Shown here: positions 1 to 9,762 of the stretch, one piece after another
Position numbering within the stretch: the stretch's first letter is position 1
Layout: every line of letters begins with the position of its first letter
Source: Leifsonia sp. NPDC080035
Lineage (GTDB): Bacteria > Actinomycetota > Actinomycetes > Actinomycetales > Microbacteriaceae
Reading direction: 5' to 3'
NCBI RefSeq assembly: GCF_040050925.1
Contig: NZ_CP157390.1
Span: 3,596,001 to 3,660,000, forward strand
DNA length: 64,000 nt
Made by a program: the position numbers and the translations under genes
The notes under the pieces: model-generated
What the model was told of the DNA's origin: nothing
The model's input: the letters and a program-made list of their open reading frames with translations, nothing else
The model's database searches: none

Positions 1-1465
1 GGTCGGCGCCGTGCCCGGAACGGCTGGCGGGCTCGTCCGGACCGATCCCGTGGCTGATGTAGCCGTCGGCCGCGATCCCCTTGAGCGCGGCGGAGAGCTT
101 GGCGCCCGCCCCGTTCACCCCTGCCGTGTACTTCTGCAGGGTCGACTGCAGCTCGTCGGGGATCACCGTCGGCCGTGGGACCGCATCGGAGCCGGGCTGC
201 ACCGTGGCGATCTGCGCGGCCGTCAGAAGCGGCTTCTCGACCGAGTCGGCGGTGTAGGTGTCCCCGGAGCGCAGCGACGCCGTCACCGCGGCGCTGCCCG
301 TGACGTCGTTGTAGAAGAACGCGCCCGTGAGCCGGTCGGCGTCCGCGCCGAGGAAGCTCAACTGCTCCAGCTGGCCGGTGCCGGGGATCCACGGTCCGCG
401 GTAGTCACGGATCGTGACCATGATGGACGCCGATGCGCCGCGGACGTCGGACTGGTCGAGACGGTACGGCACGCGCGTGAACGCACCGGACGCGCTGGTG
501 ACCGCGGCGCTGCCCACCGAATATGTGACGCCGTCGTACGTGTCGAGCGTGGCGATGCGGAGCCGCCGGTCCGCGGGCAGGCCGGTGACGCTCAGCATCG
601 GGTCGTCCGCCTTCGGCGCCTGCAGGTAGGAGCGGAACCCGCTCAGGGGGCTCGGGTAGGCGCGAGGGTCGAACGGCTGCTCGACCGCGGTCCGCACCAC
701 CTGACGGTCGCTCGCCGGTGGGATCAGCACCGACGCTCCGATGCCGACGACGGCCGCCCCCGCGAGCATCACCGCGGCGCCCGTCGCCGTGAGCGCGGCC
801 GTCGTCCGTCGCTCGCTCCGGCTCTCCACGGTCAATCCACTCTGCTCGCGGAGCGTGCGCACCGCCGCGGAACGTCGTCGAAGCCGCAGCCGGATCTGCC
901 AGACCAGCAGCAGCGCGAGCAGCCCGAGGACCTGCCACAGCGGGACGGCGGTCACGGCGGGTCCCAGCACGATCCCGGCGAGCAGCAGCAGCACGGGTGG
1001 AAGGGCGGCGAACTCTGGTACCCGCGACCGGAGCGCGATCGACACCGTCACGACGATCGCGAGGAGCACCAGGATGAACGGCGGCACCAGCAGAGCCTGG
1101 TAGCCGCCGACAGGGACGGAGATGGTCACGAGCTGCTTCCAGCTGAGCCATGTGCCCTGCACGAGCTGGAGAAGGCCGGGCCCGCTCGGGAGCATCCCGC
1201 CGGCGGCGGCCTGTCCCGGCACGGCCAGCTGCACGCCCGCGCTGAGGTACACCACGAGGATGAGGCCGGCGACGACGATGCTGGGCCAGCGGAAGGCGGC
1301 GGCCGCCACGGCGACGGCGGCGCCGAGCACGAGCGTCACCGCCAGCAGCGTGACGAACTCACCCGACTGGTAGACGGGCCAGAACGACCACCCGGCGAGG
1401 GCGACCGCGGCGATCGCGAACGCCGTGTCGACGGCGGCGCTGCGCCAGGCGAGCCGGCCGATCAT
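1..1465 (-). CDS. TgpA-type transglutaminase membrane protein (3' end missing)
   Basis: The C-terminal part lies beyond base 1. About 488 residues are visible from the ATG at 1465. They show an N-terminal membrane domain with about six hydrophobic segments (roughly residues 14-32, 36-82, 112-146, 151-190 and 220-243). A predicted extracytoplasmic region follows, containing the FDPRAYPSPL stretch that I associate with the DUF3488/TgpA family. The catalytic transglutaminase core should follow but is outside the window, so its Cys-His-Asp triad cannot be checked. The ATG overlaps the stop of the DUF58 gene (ATGA), so the two are translationally coupled. The role is inferred: cross-linking or processing of cell-surface protein, plausibly the giant Fn3 protein of the same cluster. 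Confidence 0.85.
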   Translation of the reverse strand, partial: MIGRLAWRSAAVDTAFAIAAVALAGWSFWPVYQSGEFVTLLAVTLVLGAAVAVAAAAFRWPSIVVAGLILVVYLSAGVQLAVPGQAAAGGMLPSGPGLLQLVQGTWLSWKQLVTISVPVGGYQALLVPPFILVLLAIVVTVSIALRSRVPEFAALPPVLLLLAGIVLGPAVTAVPLWQVLGLLALLLVWQIRLRLRRRSAAVRTLREQSGLTVESRSERRTTAALTATGAAVMLAGAAVVGIGASVLIPPASDRQVVRTAVEQPFDPRAYPSPLSGFRSYLQAPKADDPMLSVTGLPADRRLRIATLDTYDGVTYSVGSAAVTSASGAFTRVPYRLDQSDVRGASASIMVTIRDYRGPWIPGTGQLEQLSFLGADADRLTGAFFYNDVTGSAAVTASLRSGDTYTADSVEKPLLTAAQIATVQPGSDAVPRPTVIPDELQSTLQKYTAGVNGAGAKLSAALKGIAADGYISHGIGPDEPASRSGHGAD

Positions 1466-2805
1466 GTCGCGAGCCGCTTCGCCAGGCTGCGCTGGAGGTC
1501 CTCCAGGTAGCCGATCGTGAGCACGCTGAGGTCCGACACCCGCCGCATGGACGGCACCGCGCCCTCGTCGCAGACGATGGCGACGACGTCCACGCCGAGC
1601 GGGAAGTGCGCGGCGGCCGCACGCAGCTGCGCCGCCGTCATGGTCGACCCGCAGATCAGGAACGCGATGGAGATGCCGGCCGCGTCCTCCGCGGCGACCT
1701 GGGCGAGCTCGGGGAGCCGCAGCATCGAGTCCGAGACCTCGACCCCGGACAGGTCGTCGAGGAGCCGGCCGCGGCCGACCGTGCTCAGCCGCCGGACGCC
1801 CAGCACCATCCGCTTGGCGAACTCCGGCGTCGCGGCGCTCGCGACGACCGACACGGTCCGCGAGTCCAGCATCGCCCGCACACCGAGCGACCCGGTCGCG
1901 CTGACGGCGAGCTCGAACTCCTCCTCGCTCGCGTAGTCCGCCGAGGCGAGGCTGAGCGCGACGAGCAGGTGACTGCGCCGGGTCTCCTCGAACTGGCGGA
2001 CCATGTAGCTGCCGGTCTTCGCGGTGCTCTTCCAGTGGATGTTGCGCCGCTCATCCCCCGGCATGTACTCGCGCAGGGCGTGGAAGGCGACGTCGCTCGC
2101 GGTGAGGTCGCGAGTCGGCGCGCCCTCCAGGTCGCGGACGAACCCGGTGCTCATGCTCGGGATCGCGATGGTGCGCGGATGGACGAAGAGGTCGAGCGAG
2201 TCTGCCCACACCAGCTCCCGGCGCAGCAGCCCGACCGGGTCGGCGCGAACGGTGCGCACCGGGCCGATCGGGACGATCCCGCGTCGGCTCGTCGGCACGA
2301 CGAACACGTCGGAGTGCTCCTCGCCGCCGGCGAGCGATGGCGAGGCGAACGAGGCGAGGCCCGCGCCGACCGGGACCTCGACGCGCGCGCCGGCGAGCCG
2401 CCGCCGGCCAGGGTTCCGAACAGTGACCTCGCCGGGGGCGCGGTCACCGACGACGACGCGGTTGGTCGGGAGCGCGAGGCCGATGTCGAAGCCGATGCGC
2501 CCGGCGAGGTAGAGGGAGGCGATGAGCAGCAGCGCGACCGCGCTCCAGCCCGACACCACCGCCTCCGTCCAGCCGAAGGCGTAGCCGGCAACGAGGGCGA
2601 GCACGGCGAACAGGCCGACGGACCAGCCGAGCGGGGTGACGACGCCGCCCACCCGCACAGCGACCCGCGCGACGCCACGGCCGAAGGTGGAACCGGTGCG
2701 CACCGCCCAGACGATCGCGTCGGCGAGCATCCCCTCCCGCTCGCCGACGATCCGCGCCCGCGCATTGGTGAGCTCGGTCTGGGTGCGGCCGATCGTGGTG
2801 CTCAC
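1462..2805 (-). CDS. DUF58 domain protein, two membrane segments
   Basis: The protein has 447 residues. The GTG start at 2805 overlaps the moxR stop codon. An N-terminal soluble stretch is followed by two hydrophobic segments (about 58-78 and 84-102), then a cytoplasmic or surface beta-rich region, and the DUF58 signature YMPGDERRNIHWKSTA near residues 245-260. DUF58 proteins are usually encoded beside MoxR AAA ATPases and contain a vWA-like fold; the pair is thought to act in assembly or maturation of large complexes. Here it sits between moxR and the transglutaminase with overlapping start and stop codons on both sides, so the three products are probably made in fixed proportion. A longer open frame reads through upstream, but only the part from 2805 has DUF58 character. 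Confidence 0.9.
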   Translation of the reverse strand: MSTTIGRTQTELTNARARIVGEREGMLADAIVWAVRTGSTFGRGVARVAVRVGGVVTPLGWSVGLFAVLALVAGYAFGWTEAVVSGWSAVALLLIASLYLAGRIGFDIGLALPTNRVVVGDRAPGEVTVRNPGRRRLAGARVEVPVGAGLASFASPSLAGGEEHSDVFVVPTSRRGIVPIGPVRTVRADPVGLLRRELVWADSLDLFVHPRTIAIPSMSTGFVRDLEGAPTRDLTASDVAFHALREYMPGDERRNIHWKSTAKTGSYMVRQFEETRRSHLLVALSLASADYASEEEFELAVSATGSLGVRAMLDSRTVSVVASAATPEFAKRMVLGVRRLSTVGRGRLLDDLSGVEVSDSMLRLPELAQVAAEDAAGISIAFLICGSTMTAAQLRAAAAHFPLGVDVVAIVCDEGAVPSMRRVSDLSVLTIGYLEDLQRSLAKRLAT

Positions 2806-3773
2806 ACGGCGGCCCGATCGCTGGGCGGCGGGACCTCGATGAGGAGCTGACCGATGACGCTGGAGGTGGTGACCCCCTCGAACTCCGCCTCCGGGTCGAG
2901 CACCAGACGGTGCGCGAGGACCGGCTCTGCCAGCGCCTTCACGTCGTCCGGGGTGACGTAGTAGCGGCCGGCGGAGGCGGCGAGGGTCTTCGCGGCGCGC
3001 ACGAGCGCGAGCGCACCGCGCACGCTCACGCCGAGCCGGATCTCGTCGGCGGTGCGGCTGGCATCCACCAGCCGGGAGACGTAGTCGTTGATCGTCGGGT
3101 CGACGTGCACCCCGCGGGCCATGCTCGCCATCTCCACGACGGTCGCGGCCGAGATCACCTCGGGCACGATCACCTCGTGCGCCCGGCGCTCCGAGCCCTC
3201 CAGGATGCGCAGCGTCGCCTCGTGGTCGGGGTAGCCGATCGAGGCCTTCATCAGGAAGCGGTCGAGCTGCGCCTCCGGCAGCCGGTACGTCCCGGCCTGC
3301 TCGATCGGGTTCTGCGTGGCGATGACCATGAACGGGGTGCCGACCGAGTGCCGGACGCCGTCCACGGTGACCTGCTGCTCCTCCATCACCTCCAAGAGCG
3401 CCGACTGCGTCTTCGGCGACGCCCGGTTGATCTCGTCGGCCAGTACGATGTTCGCGAACACCGGGCCGCGGTGGAACTCGAACGTATTCGTGCGCTGGTC
3501 GTAGATGTTCACGCCGGTGATGTCGCCCGGCAGCAGGTCGGGCGTGAACTGCACCCGGTTCGTCGTGCCGCGCACGCTCTCCGCCATGGCGCGCGCGAGC
3601 GAGGTCTTGCCCGTGCCAGGGAAGTCCTCGAGCAGCAGGTGCCCCTCGCTGAACATCGCGGTGAGGGCGAGCCGGATGACGTGCGTCTTCCCGAGCAGCA
3701 CCCGGTCGATGTTCTGCACGAGCCGCTCGAACACGCCGGAGAACCATTCGGCCTGCTCGGGGGTCATCGTCAT
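2802..3773 (-). CDS. MoxR-family AAA+ ATPase
   Basis: The protein has 323 residues, normal for MoxR. Walker A is GTGKTS (53-58), Walker B is VLADE (110-114), sensor 1 is ATQNP (152-156), and a DRF arginine-finger-like motif is at 171-173. MoxR ATPases act as chaperones that insert cofactors or assemble partners, usually a vWA or DUF58 protein, which is exactly the downstream neighbour. The ATG at 3773 has a GAGAGG upstream; a second ATG two codons in is possible. The gene follows the giant Fn3 gene after 76 bases and overlaps the DUF58 start. The target is inferred to be the surface protein or transglutaminase of the cluster. Confidence 0.93.
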   Translation of the reverse strand: MTMTPEQAEWFSGVFERLVQNIDRVLLGKTHVIRLALTAMFSEGHLLLEDFPGTGKTSLARAMAESVRGTTNRVQFTPDLLPGDITGVNIYDQRTNTFEFHRGPVFANIVLADEINRASPKTQSALLEVMEEQQVTVDGVRHSVGTPFMVIATQNPIEQAGTYRLPEAQLDRFLMKASIGYPDHEATLRILEGSERRAHEVIVPEVISAATVVEMASMARGVHVDPTINDYVSRLVDASRTADEIRLGVSVRGALALVRAAKTLAASAGRYYVTPDDVKALAEPVLAHRLVLDPEAEFEGVTTSSVIGQLLIEVPPPSDRAAV

Positions 3774-3849
3774 GCTGCTGCCTCTCTCGGTGCGGGAGTG
3801 GGATGGTGTCGGGGCGCTGGCGCGCCGTCCTCAGTATGCCGTTTCACGG

Positions 3850-6800
3850 TCATCCCATCCCTGAAGCCGGATAGGCCTTCGTGTACGTGTCGCCGTTCGC
3901 GTAGACGCGCACCGTCAGGACCGGGGCGCTCTGTCCGGGAGGCGCGACGCAGGTGGCCGTCGAGCCGACCGCCGGCATGTCGAGCTCGCCTGCCCCGCAG
4001 TCGTACGTGACCCGCGTATAGCCGGCGCCGGTCGGCCAGCTCGTCCATGTGAAGGTGTTCGTCGTCGCGTCGAAGCGCTGACCGTCGATGGCGGTGTCCG
4101 CCGCGACGCCCATCCGCTTGCTGAACGACTGCGCCGTGCAGAGCTGGGATCCGTCGGGATACGTCTCGCAGATGCGCGTGATCCGCAGCGTGAGGCCGGT
4201 CCCGTAGTGCGCCCCGTTCACGCCGGCGACGAGCCCGCTTGTGCCCTTGAGCTGGCCGGCCTCGACCACACCGTTGTCACCCACCAGCTGGTAGTCGACG
4301 ATCGGGCTGGAGCCGCTGCCGTTCTGGTAGTCGACCGATGCCTGGAAATCCCAGTACCGGTCGAGGTTCGGGACCGGCCCGGTGATCGTCACATCCCGCA
4401 CCGACCCCGGCTCCTGCCGCTGCGTCGCCGAGACGATCTGGCTGGCGGTGCAGCCCTGGCCGTTGTAGGCGTAGACCACGAAGTTGTAGGTCTGATTCGC
4501 CTGCAGGCCGGTGAACCGGACGCTTCCGCCCTGCACGTGCTGGAACGTCGACGACTCGGGATCGGTCGACCGGACGGGATTGCCGGTATCGACGCCGGAG
4601 ACCGAGCAGCGCGGCTGCGCGCTCCCCTGGAACACGCCGGCGTAGTAGTCCGTGACCGCCTTGCCGTTGGAGCCGAACACGCTCGACCAGCTCAGCGTCG
4701 CGCTCGTGCCGTCGGACTGATCGGGGGTGGCGACGGGCGCCGTCCCGGTCAGGACGGGAGCGCCGGCGGGGACGCCGCTGCCCTCGGTCTGATTCCAGGT
4801 GGTCCTGCCCTGGTAGAACTGGTTCCGGCTGGCCACGGTGAAGCCGATCGAGGCCCCGTTGGCGATCCCCGGGTCGGTGATGTTCAGCGCGTACGCGGTG
4901 CCCGGTGCGTCCGACCCGTTCACCTGCACCGCGTTGGTGATCCCGCCCAGGGTGATCAGGTACGAGGTGATCGGGCTCGCCCCCGGTGCGTTCGCCGGCT
5001 TCGTCCAGGTGACGCGGAGGCCGTGGTCGAGCGGGAGCGCGGAGACGCCGGAGGGCGCGTTCGGCACGACGTCCGACCAGACCGGTTCGATGTACGAGGT
5101 GGGGTCGGAGAGCCCGAGCGCGTTCTGGGCCCGCACGGCAAGCTGCACCGCGTTGTCCGGGCCGTTACCGGGCGTCTGGATCGCGCACACCGTGGCCGTG
5201 CAGGTCGTCGTCGAGTAGGTGGCGCCGGTCGCGTTCACGGTCGCGGTCACCTGGAAGCCGGTGATGGGCGAGTTGTTGAAGGCGCCCGGCGTCCAGCTGA
5301 CCGTGAGGCTGCGGTCGCCGATGGACGTGATCTGCACGTTCGAGACCGGCGCGGGCCGATCCTGCACGGAGACGACGACGGTCCCCCAGGTGTACCGGTC
5401 AGGATCGCCGGTCGCGTCGGCGACCTCGTACTGCAGCGTCGTGTCGGCCGGGGCCGCCGCATCCGACACGCTGATGCTCAGCTCGGAGTTGTCGGCACTC
5501 GGCGTGATCGAGACGCCGGAAGGCAGCTGGCCGCCGAGGCCGCGCACGGCGAGCACGCGCAGCGGCTTGTTCGGGAACGGGTTCGTCGCCTGGTCGTTGG
5601 CGAGCACGTCCACGGTCGTCGTCTGCCCGCGCGGTGCGACGATCCGGTCCGGCTGCGGGCTCGCGAGAGGGCGGGTCGACGGGACGATGCTGAGATCGAT
5701 CCTGCCCGCCTCGCCGGCGTTGACCGCGTCCTTGACGCCGATCGCGATCGACGGGCTGCTGCCCTTCTTCACGCCGGCGCCGACGCCGATGGTGAGCTTC
5801 GTGCCGGACAGCGAGAGGCTCACACCGTCGGGGCGGGGATTCTGGATGCTGTACTGCAGCTCGCCCTGGTCCTTGACGTAGGGATAGCTCGTGAGCTTGG
5901 TGAGGTCGACGGTCTTGGTCTGACCCGGCTCGAAGTCGATGAGCGCTCCCGTGAACACCGGGGGCTGGTTCTGCCGCGGCGTGACCTGGATCGGCAGCAC
6001 GATCGTCGCGACGTTGCCGTCCGGATCCGTCGCACTGGTGCCGTCGGTGACCTGGAAGGAGATGGAGGCGGGGCCGAAGTACCGCGGGGTCGACGTGTAC
6101 TGCAGCGTGTCGTTGCTGACGACGAGGTCGTCCCCGTTGGCGTGCGTCGCCCGCACGGTCGCCGCATCGGTGAGCCGGACCTTGCGGCCGCCGACGGCCA
6201 CGATGTAGTCGTTCAGGTGGATGGTCAGGGTCTTCTCGCTGACCACCGTGAGCTTCGGCGCGCCGCGCTTCAGCTGCGGGAGCGCGTCGTCGTACCCGGG
6301 AACGCGCACGAAGCCGTAGGACGCGTACGAGTCGTCCTCCGGGTTCGCCACCTTGAACGGGATGATCTGGCTCTTGGCTCCGACGGCGATCCGGATGCGC
6401 TTGCCCGCCGTCACCTGCGCCGTGTTCCCGTACCCGGGGACCACCGACAGCTTCAGCGTCGACACCGGCCCGTCCGCGAAGAAGATGTTGGCGAGCACGT
6501 TCACCGAGACGCTGGACTTGCCCAGGATGTCCGAGAGACCGAGCGTGGTGTCGCTCACGACGGGGCGCGCCGGCGGCGCGTTCTTGTCGACGGTCACCCG
6601 GAGGAACGCCTGGCTCGTGCCGCCGTGCTCGTTCTGGATCGTGTACAGGAAGCCGTAGTATCCCTCAGCCTGCGGCGCGGTCACCACGACGACATCCCCG
6701 GTGATCTTCGCGCGCGCCTTGCCGTCCAGGGAGGAGACCGAGGTCACGCTGAGCGGGCTGCCATCCGGGTCGCTGTCGTTCGCCAGCACCTGGACGTTCA

Positions 6801-9762
6801 GGGTCTTGCCGGGCCGGGTCGTGACGTCGTCCTCGACGGCGACGGGGTTGCGGGCCCCGTCGACACGCGGCGCGATGCCGACCCGGACGGTTCCGGTGGC
6901 CCGCGCGCCGAGCGCATCCACCACGGCGTACGTGAAGGTGTCGGTGCCCGCGGCGTAGTCGCCCGGCTGGTAGTCCATCCAGTCGGTGCCGGAGGCGACG
7001 ACGGCGCCCTTCTGCGGGTTGGTCTCCTGGCCGATGAACTGCACGGAGTCGCCGTCCGGATCGATGCCGGAGAGCGGGACCGTGATCCGCACGGTGTCGC
7101 CCGCGATGACGCGGCCGGTGACCGTCTTGGGCACCGGCGGGTTGTTGGTGGAGGCGTCGCGCTCGCGCACCGCGATGCTCACCTCGGCGGTCGCCCACTG
7201 CCCGTCCTCGCCGAACACGCGGTAGGCGGCGGTGTAGTTGCCCGGCTTGCCCGGCGCCAGGTAGCGCAAGTGGTCGCCGCTCGCGAAGAGCAGGCCCGCA
7301 CCGGCGGGCAGCGGCGTCGCCAGCTTCGGGTCGAGGGTCAGCTTGTCGCCGTCCGGTTGCACGTCGTTGGCCAGCACCGGGATGTCCACGACGTCGCCGA
7401 CGCGCACGGCGGCGCTGTCCGGGACCGCGATCGGCGGTTGGTGCACCGTCAGCGGCGGCAGCTGGATGACCGTGACGGTGCCCTCGGTGTCGGCCAGGCC
7501 GTTGCTGAGCCGGTAGTGGAAGTCGACCGGTTGGGTGAGCGGGCGGGACAGCGTCACGCGCAGCGTGCGCTGCTGCAGCACCTGCACCCGCAGGCCGGTC
7601 GCCGGCCCGGGATCGGTGACCCCGGTCACGAGCAGCACGCCGCCGGAGGGGTCGATGTCGGTCGAGAGCACGTCGACGTCCTGCGTCGACTGCTCTCGGA
7701 TGAACGCGGTGTGCGGCACGGCGATCGGTGCCGTCTTCGCGCCCGGAGGCGCCTTGACCTCGACGCGGACGAGCCCGGTCGAGGTGACGACCCCGTCCGT
7801 CACCGAGTACTCGATGTTGTGGGTGCCCGGCTGATCGGACTCGAACCGGAAGGTGCCGCCCTGGTAATCGGGCGTGAGGGTCGCGTCCGCCTTGGACGGC
7901 ACCGTGGAGAGCCGCACGGTGCCGTTTCCGCCGCGCACGTGGTCCAGCGGGTTCACCGTCACCTCCTGACCCTGGTAGGTCATGACGGCGAACGGGTCGG
8001 CGATGATCGGAACCTGCCCCGGCGGTCGGACGGTCACCGCGAGCTGCCCCGTCCCCTCGGAGCGTCCGTCGGAGAGCACGAGCGCGACGTCCTTCAGGTC
8101 GCCGCCCTTGCCGTGGTCGGAGAAGGCGACCTGGCCCTGGGGCGTGTAGGTCGTGGTGTCCGGAGCCGGCACGGTCGCCGAGGCGAGGAAGAACGGGTCG
8201 CCGTCCGGGTCGTAGCAGTCGCCGAGCACCGCCGTGTTGACGCGACCGCCGGCCTGCACGACGGCCTTCGCGGTGCGCACGCAGACCGGCGGCGTGTTCT
8301 CGGCGGCCCCGCGCACGGCCACCGTGACGTGCGCGGTCGCCGTGCCGCCGCGTCCGTCGGAGATGGTGTAGTCGAAGGCGATCACGCCGCTCGCGTCGTC
8401 GGGCAGCGAGAGCTGCAGCTGCTGGTCGGCGTTGGTGAGCTCGAGCGTCCCCTGCGTGTCGGGGATGGCCGTGAACGAGTCGATCGTCAGGACGTCGCCG
8501 TTCGGGTCGTAGTCGTTCAGCAGCACGGGCAGCGGCGTCACGCGCCCCGGCCGAGCGCCGAACCGGTCGTCGACCGCGACGGGCGGCTCCTCCTGCTTCT
8601 CGTACTGCGGGGTGTTGTCCTGCTTGGACTGGTCGACGAGCTGCTGCGTCGTCTTCTTCGACTCCAGCTCGTCCCAGTTGTCGATCCGGGTGTTGCCGCT
8701 CTGGACGGCCCAGGACACGCCGGAACGAGTGTCGTTGAGCACCGCTCGTGTCCCGTTGACGCGGAAGGCGAGCACGGCGCCCGCTGGGACGTCCGGCAGG
8801 GTCGAGCGCGACCCGTTGCCGTCCGCGGAGCAGGAACGCCACGCCGCTCCCCCGTTCCAGCCGGCGTACAGGCAGCCGTCGGACTCCACCGGCGCGGCGG
8901 GTGCGCCGGAGGCGCCGGTGAACGGTCTGGTCGGCTTCGCCCCGTCGAGCGGGACGCGCACGAGCGCCGTCGTCGTCGCGACCCACGCGGCATCGCCCCC
9001 GGCGGAGGGCAGCTGGAGCACCGGGTCGGCGCCGTCCTGGAGCAGCCCGCTCAGCGAGGAGCCGCCCGCGGCCGACCACAGCATCCGCTCGTCGGGATCG
9101 AACAGCGCCCAGTGACCGCCGACCGCGGTGAGCTGGACGTTCGCGCCCTCCCCCCGCGAGGGGACCTTCTCGGTGGTGCTCGCCGGCTGCTCGCCGGAGA
9201 GGTCGACGCGGACCAGCGAACGCGTCGACGGCTGGTACGCGTAGAGGACGCCGGACGGGTCCATCGCGGCGACGACGCGGCCGCCGAGGTCGATCGTCGG
9301 GGCCGAGCCGGAGTTGAACTGGTCCAGCTGGTCGACGGTGGTCAGCCAGAGCTGGCCGGTGGTCTGGGACAGCATCGCGACCTGGTTCCCTGCGATGAAC
9401 ACCTGCGGCGACCGCGGCGGCAGCGCGACGGACTTGCCGGCCTCCGCCGTCGCGGGATCGACGACGGCCACGGTGTTCGCCTCGCGGTCGAGGAGCAGGA
9501 CATTCTCGCCGTCCTGCACGACGTCGAGCGCCTCACCGGTGCCGGCGACGACCGAGTTCAGCTTCTCGATCTGGGTGTTGGCCCGGCCGAGGGACTTCTT
9601 GGCGTCGCTGGCGACCCACACCGACGAGTCGTTCAGCTGCAGGTGCTGAGCGCTGTAACCCCCGGACACCACGGCAAGCGTGGTCACGAGCGCAGCGACG
9701 GCCGTGCCGCTCACGAACGTCGCCGCGAGGGACTTGTGCGCCAGGAGCCAGGACCGGAACAC
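3850..9762 (-). CDS. giant Ig-like/fibronectin type III surface protein
   Basis: The protein has 1970 residues, the largest in the window. The GTG start at 9762 directly abuts the kinase stop. A single N-terminal hydrophobic segment (about 13-34) follows a short basic tail and acts as an anchor or uncleaved signal. Residues ~40-380 repeat short beta-strand units with DPATAEAGK- and DPSGVLYAY-like turns, resembling a beta-propeller. Residues ~390-1470 are a tandem array of about ten Ig/cadherin-like repeats with the recurring pattern P-x-A-V-x-D ... V-L-x-N-D-x-D-P-x-G-D. Residues ~1470-1970 hold four or five Fn3-like modules with paired cysteines, consistent with an extracytoplasmic location. 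There is no LPXTG signal or C-terminal membrane segment. Its place after the kinase and before MoxR-DUF58-transglutaminase suggests it is the structural output of the cluster. Ligand unknown. Confidence 0.92.
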   Translation of the reverse strand: MFRSWLLAHKSLAATFVSGTAVAALVTTLAVVSGGYSAQHLQLNDSSVWVASDAKKSLGRANTQIEKLNSVVAGTGEALDVVQDGENVLLLDREANTVAVVDPATAEAGKSVALPPRSPQVFIAGNQVAMLSQTTGQLWLTTVDQLDQFNSGSAPTIDLGGRVVAAMDPSGVLYAYQPSTRSLVRVDLSGEQPASTTEKVPSRGEGANVQLTAVGGHWALFDPDERMLWSAAGGSSLSGLLQDGADPVLQLPSAGGDAAWVATTTALVRVPLDGAKPTRPFTGASGAPAAPVESDGCLYAGWNGGAAWRSCSADGNGSRSTLPDVPAGAVLAFRVNGTRAVLNDTRSGVSWAVQSGNTRIDNWDELESKKTTQQLVDQSKQDNTPQYEKQEEPPVAVDDRFGARPGRVTPLPVLLNDYDPNGDVLTIDSFTAIPDTQGTLELTNADQQLQLSLPDDASGVIAFDYTISDGRGGTATAHVTVAVRGAAENTPPVCVRTAKAVVQAGGRVNTAVLGDCYDPDGDPFFLASATVPAPDTTTYTPQGQVAFSDHGKGGDLKDVALVLSDGRSEGTGQLAVTVRPPGQVPIIADPFAVMTYQGQEVTVNPLDHVRGGNGTVRLSTVPSKADATLTPDYQGGTFRFESDQPGTHNIEYSVTDGVVTSTGLVRVEVKAPPGAKTAPIAVPHTAFIREQSTQDVDVLSTDIDPSGGVLLVTGVTDPGPATGLRVQVLQQRTLRVTLSRPLTQPVDFHYRLSNGLADTEGTVTVIQLPPLTVHQPPIAVPDSAAVRVGDVVDIPVLANDVQPDGDKLTLDPKLATPLPAGAGLLFASGDHLRYLAPGKPGNYTAAYRVFGEDGQWATAEVSIAVRERDASTNNPPVPKTVTGRVIAGDTVRITVPLSGIDPDGDSVQFIGQETNPQKGAVVASGTDWMDYQPGDYAAGTDTFTYAVVDALGARATGTVRVGIAPRVDGARNPVAVEDDVTTRPGKTLNVQVLANDSDPDGSPLSVTSVSSLDGKARAKITGDVVVVTAPQAEGYYGFLYTIQNEHGGTSQAFLRVTVDKNAPPARPVVSDTTLGLSDILGKSSVSVNVLANIFFADGPVSTLKLSVVPGYGNTAQVTAGKRIRIAVGAKSQIIPFKVANPEDDSYASYGFVRVPGYDDALPQLKRGAPKLTVVSEKTLTIHLNDYIVAVGGRKVRLTDAATVRATHANGDDLVVSNDTLQYTSTPRYFGPASISFQVTDGTSATDPDGNVATIVLPIQVTPRQNQPPVFTGALIDFEPGQTKTVDLTKLTSYPYVKDQGELQYSIQNPRPDGVSLSLSGTKLTIGVGAGVKKGSSPSIAIGVKDAVNAGEAGRIDLSIVPSTRPLASPQPDRIVAPRGQTTTVDVLANDQATNPFPNKPLRVLAVRGLGGQLPSGVSITPSADNSELSISVSDAAAPADTTLQYEVADATGDPDRYTWGTVVVSVQDRPAPVSNVQITSIGDRSLTVSWTPGAFNNSPITGFQVTATVNATGATYSTTTCTATVCAIQTPGNGPDNAVQLAVRAQNALGLSDPTSYIEPVWSDVVPNAPSGVSALPLDHGLRVTWTKPANAPGASPITSYLITLGGITNAVQVNGSDAPGTAYALNITDPGIANGASIGFTVASRNQFYQGRTTWNQTEGSGVPAGAPVLTGTAPVATPDQSDGTSATLSWSSVFGSNGKAVTDYYAGVFQGSAQPRCSVSGVDTGNPVRSTDPESSTFQHVQGGSVRFTGLQANQTYNFVVYAYNGQGCTASQIVSATQRQEPGSVRDVTITGPVPNLDRYWDFQASVDYQNGSGSSPIVDYQLVGDNGVVEAGQLKGTSGLVAGVNGAHYGTGLTLRITRICETYPDGSQLCTAQSFSKRMGVAADTAIDGQRFDATTNTFTWTSWPTGAGYTRVTYDCGAGELDMPAVGSTATCVAPPGQSAPVLTVRVYANGDTYTKAYPASGMG

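Noticed and set aside
1462..3747. Continuous frame joining the moxR region to the DUF58 gene, suggesting a fusion
   Set aside because: The upstream part is out of frame with the moxR protein and shows only composition-biased sequence; DUF58 starts at the GTG at 2805.
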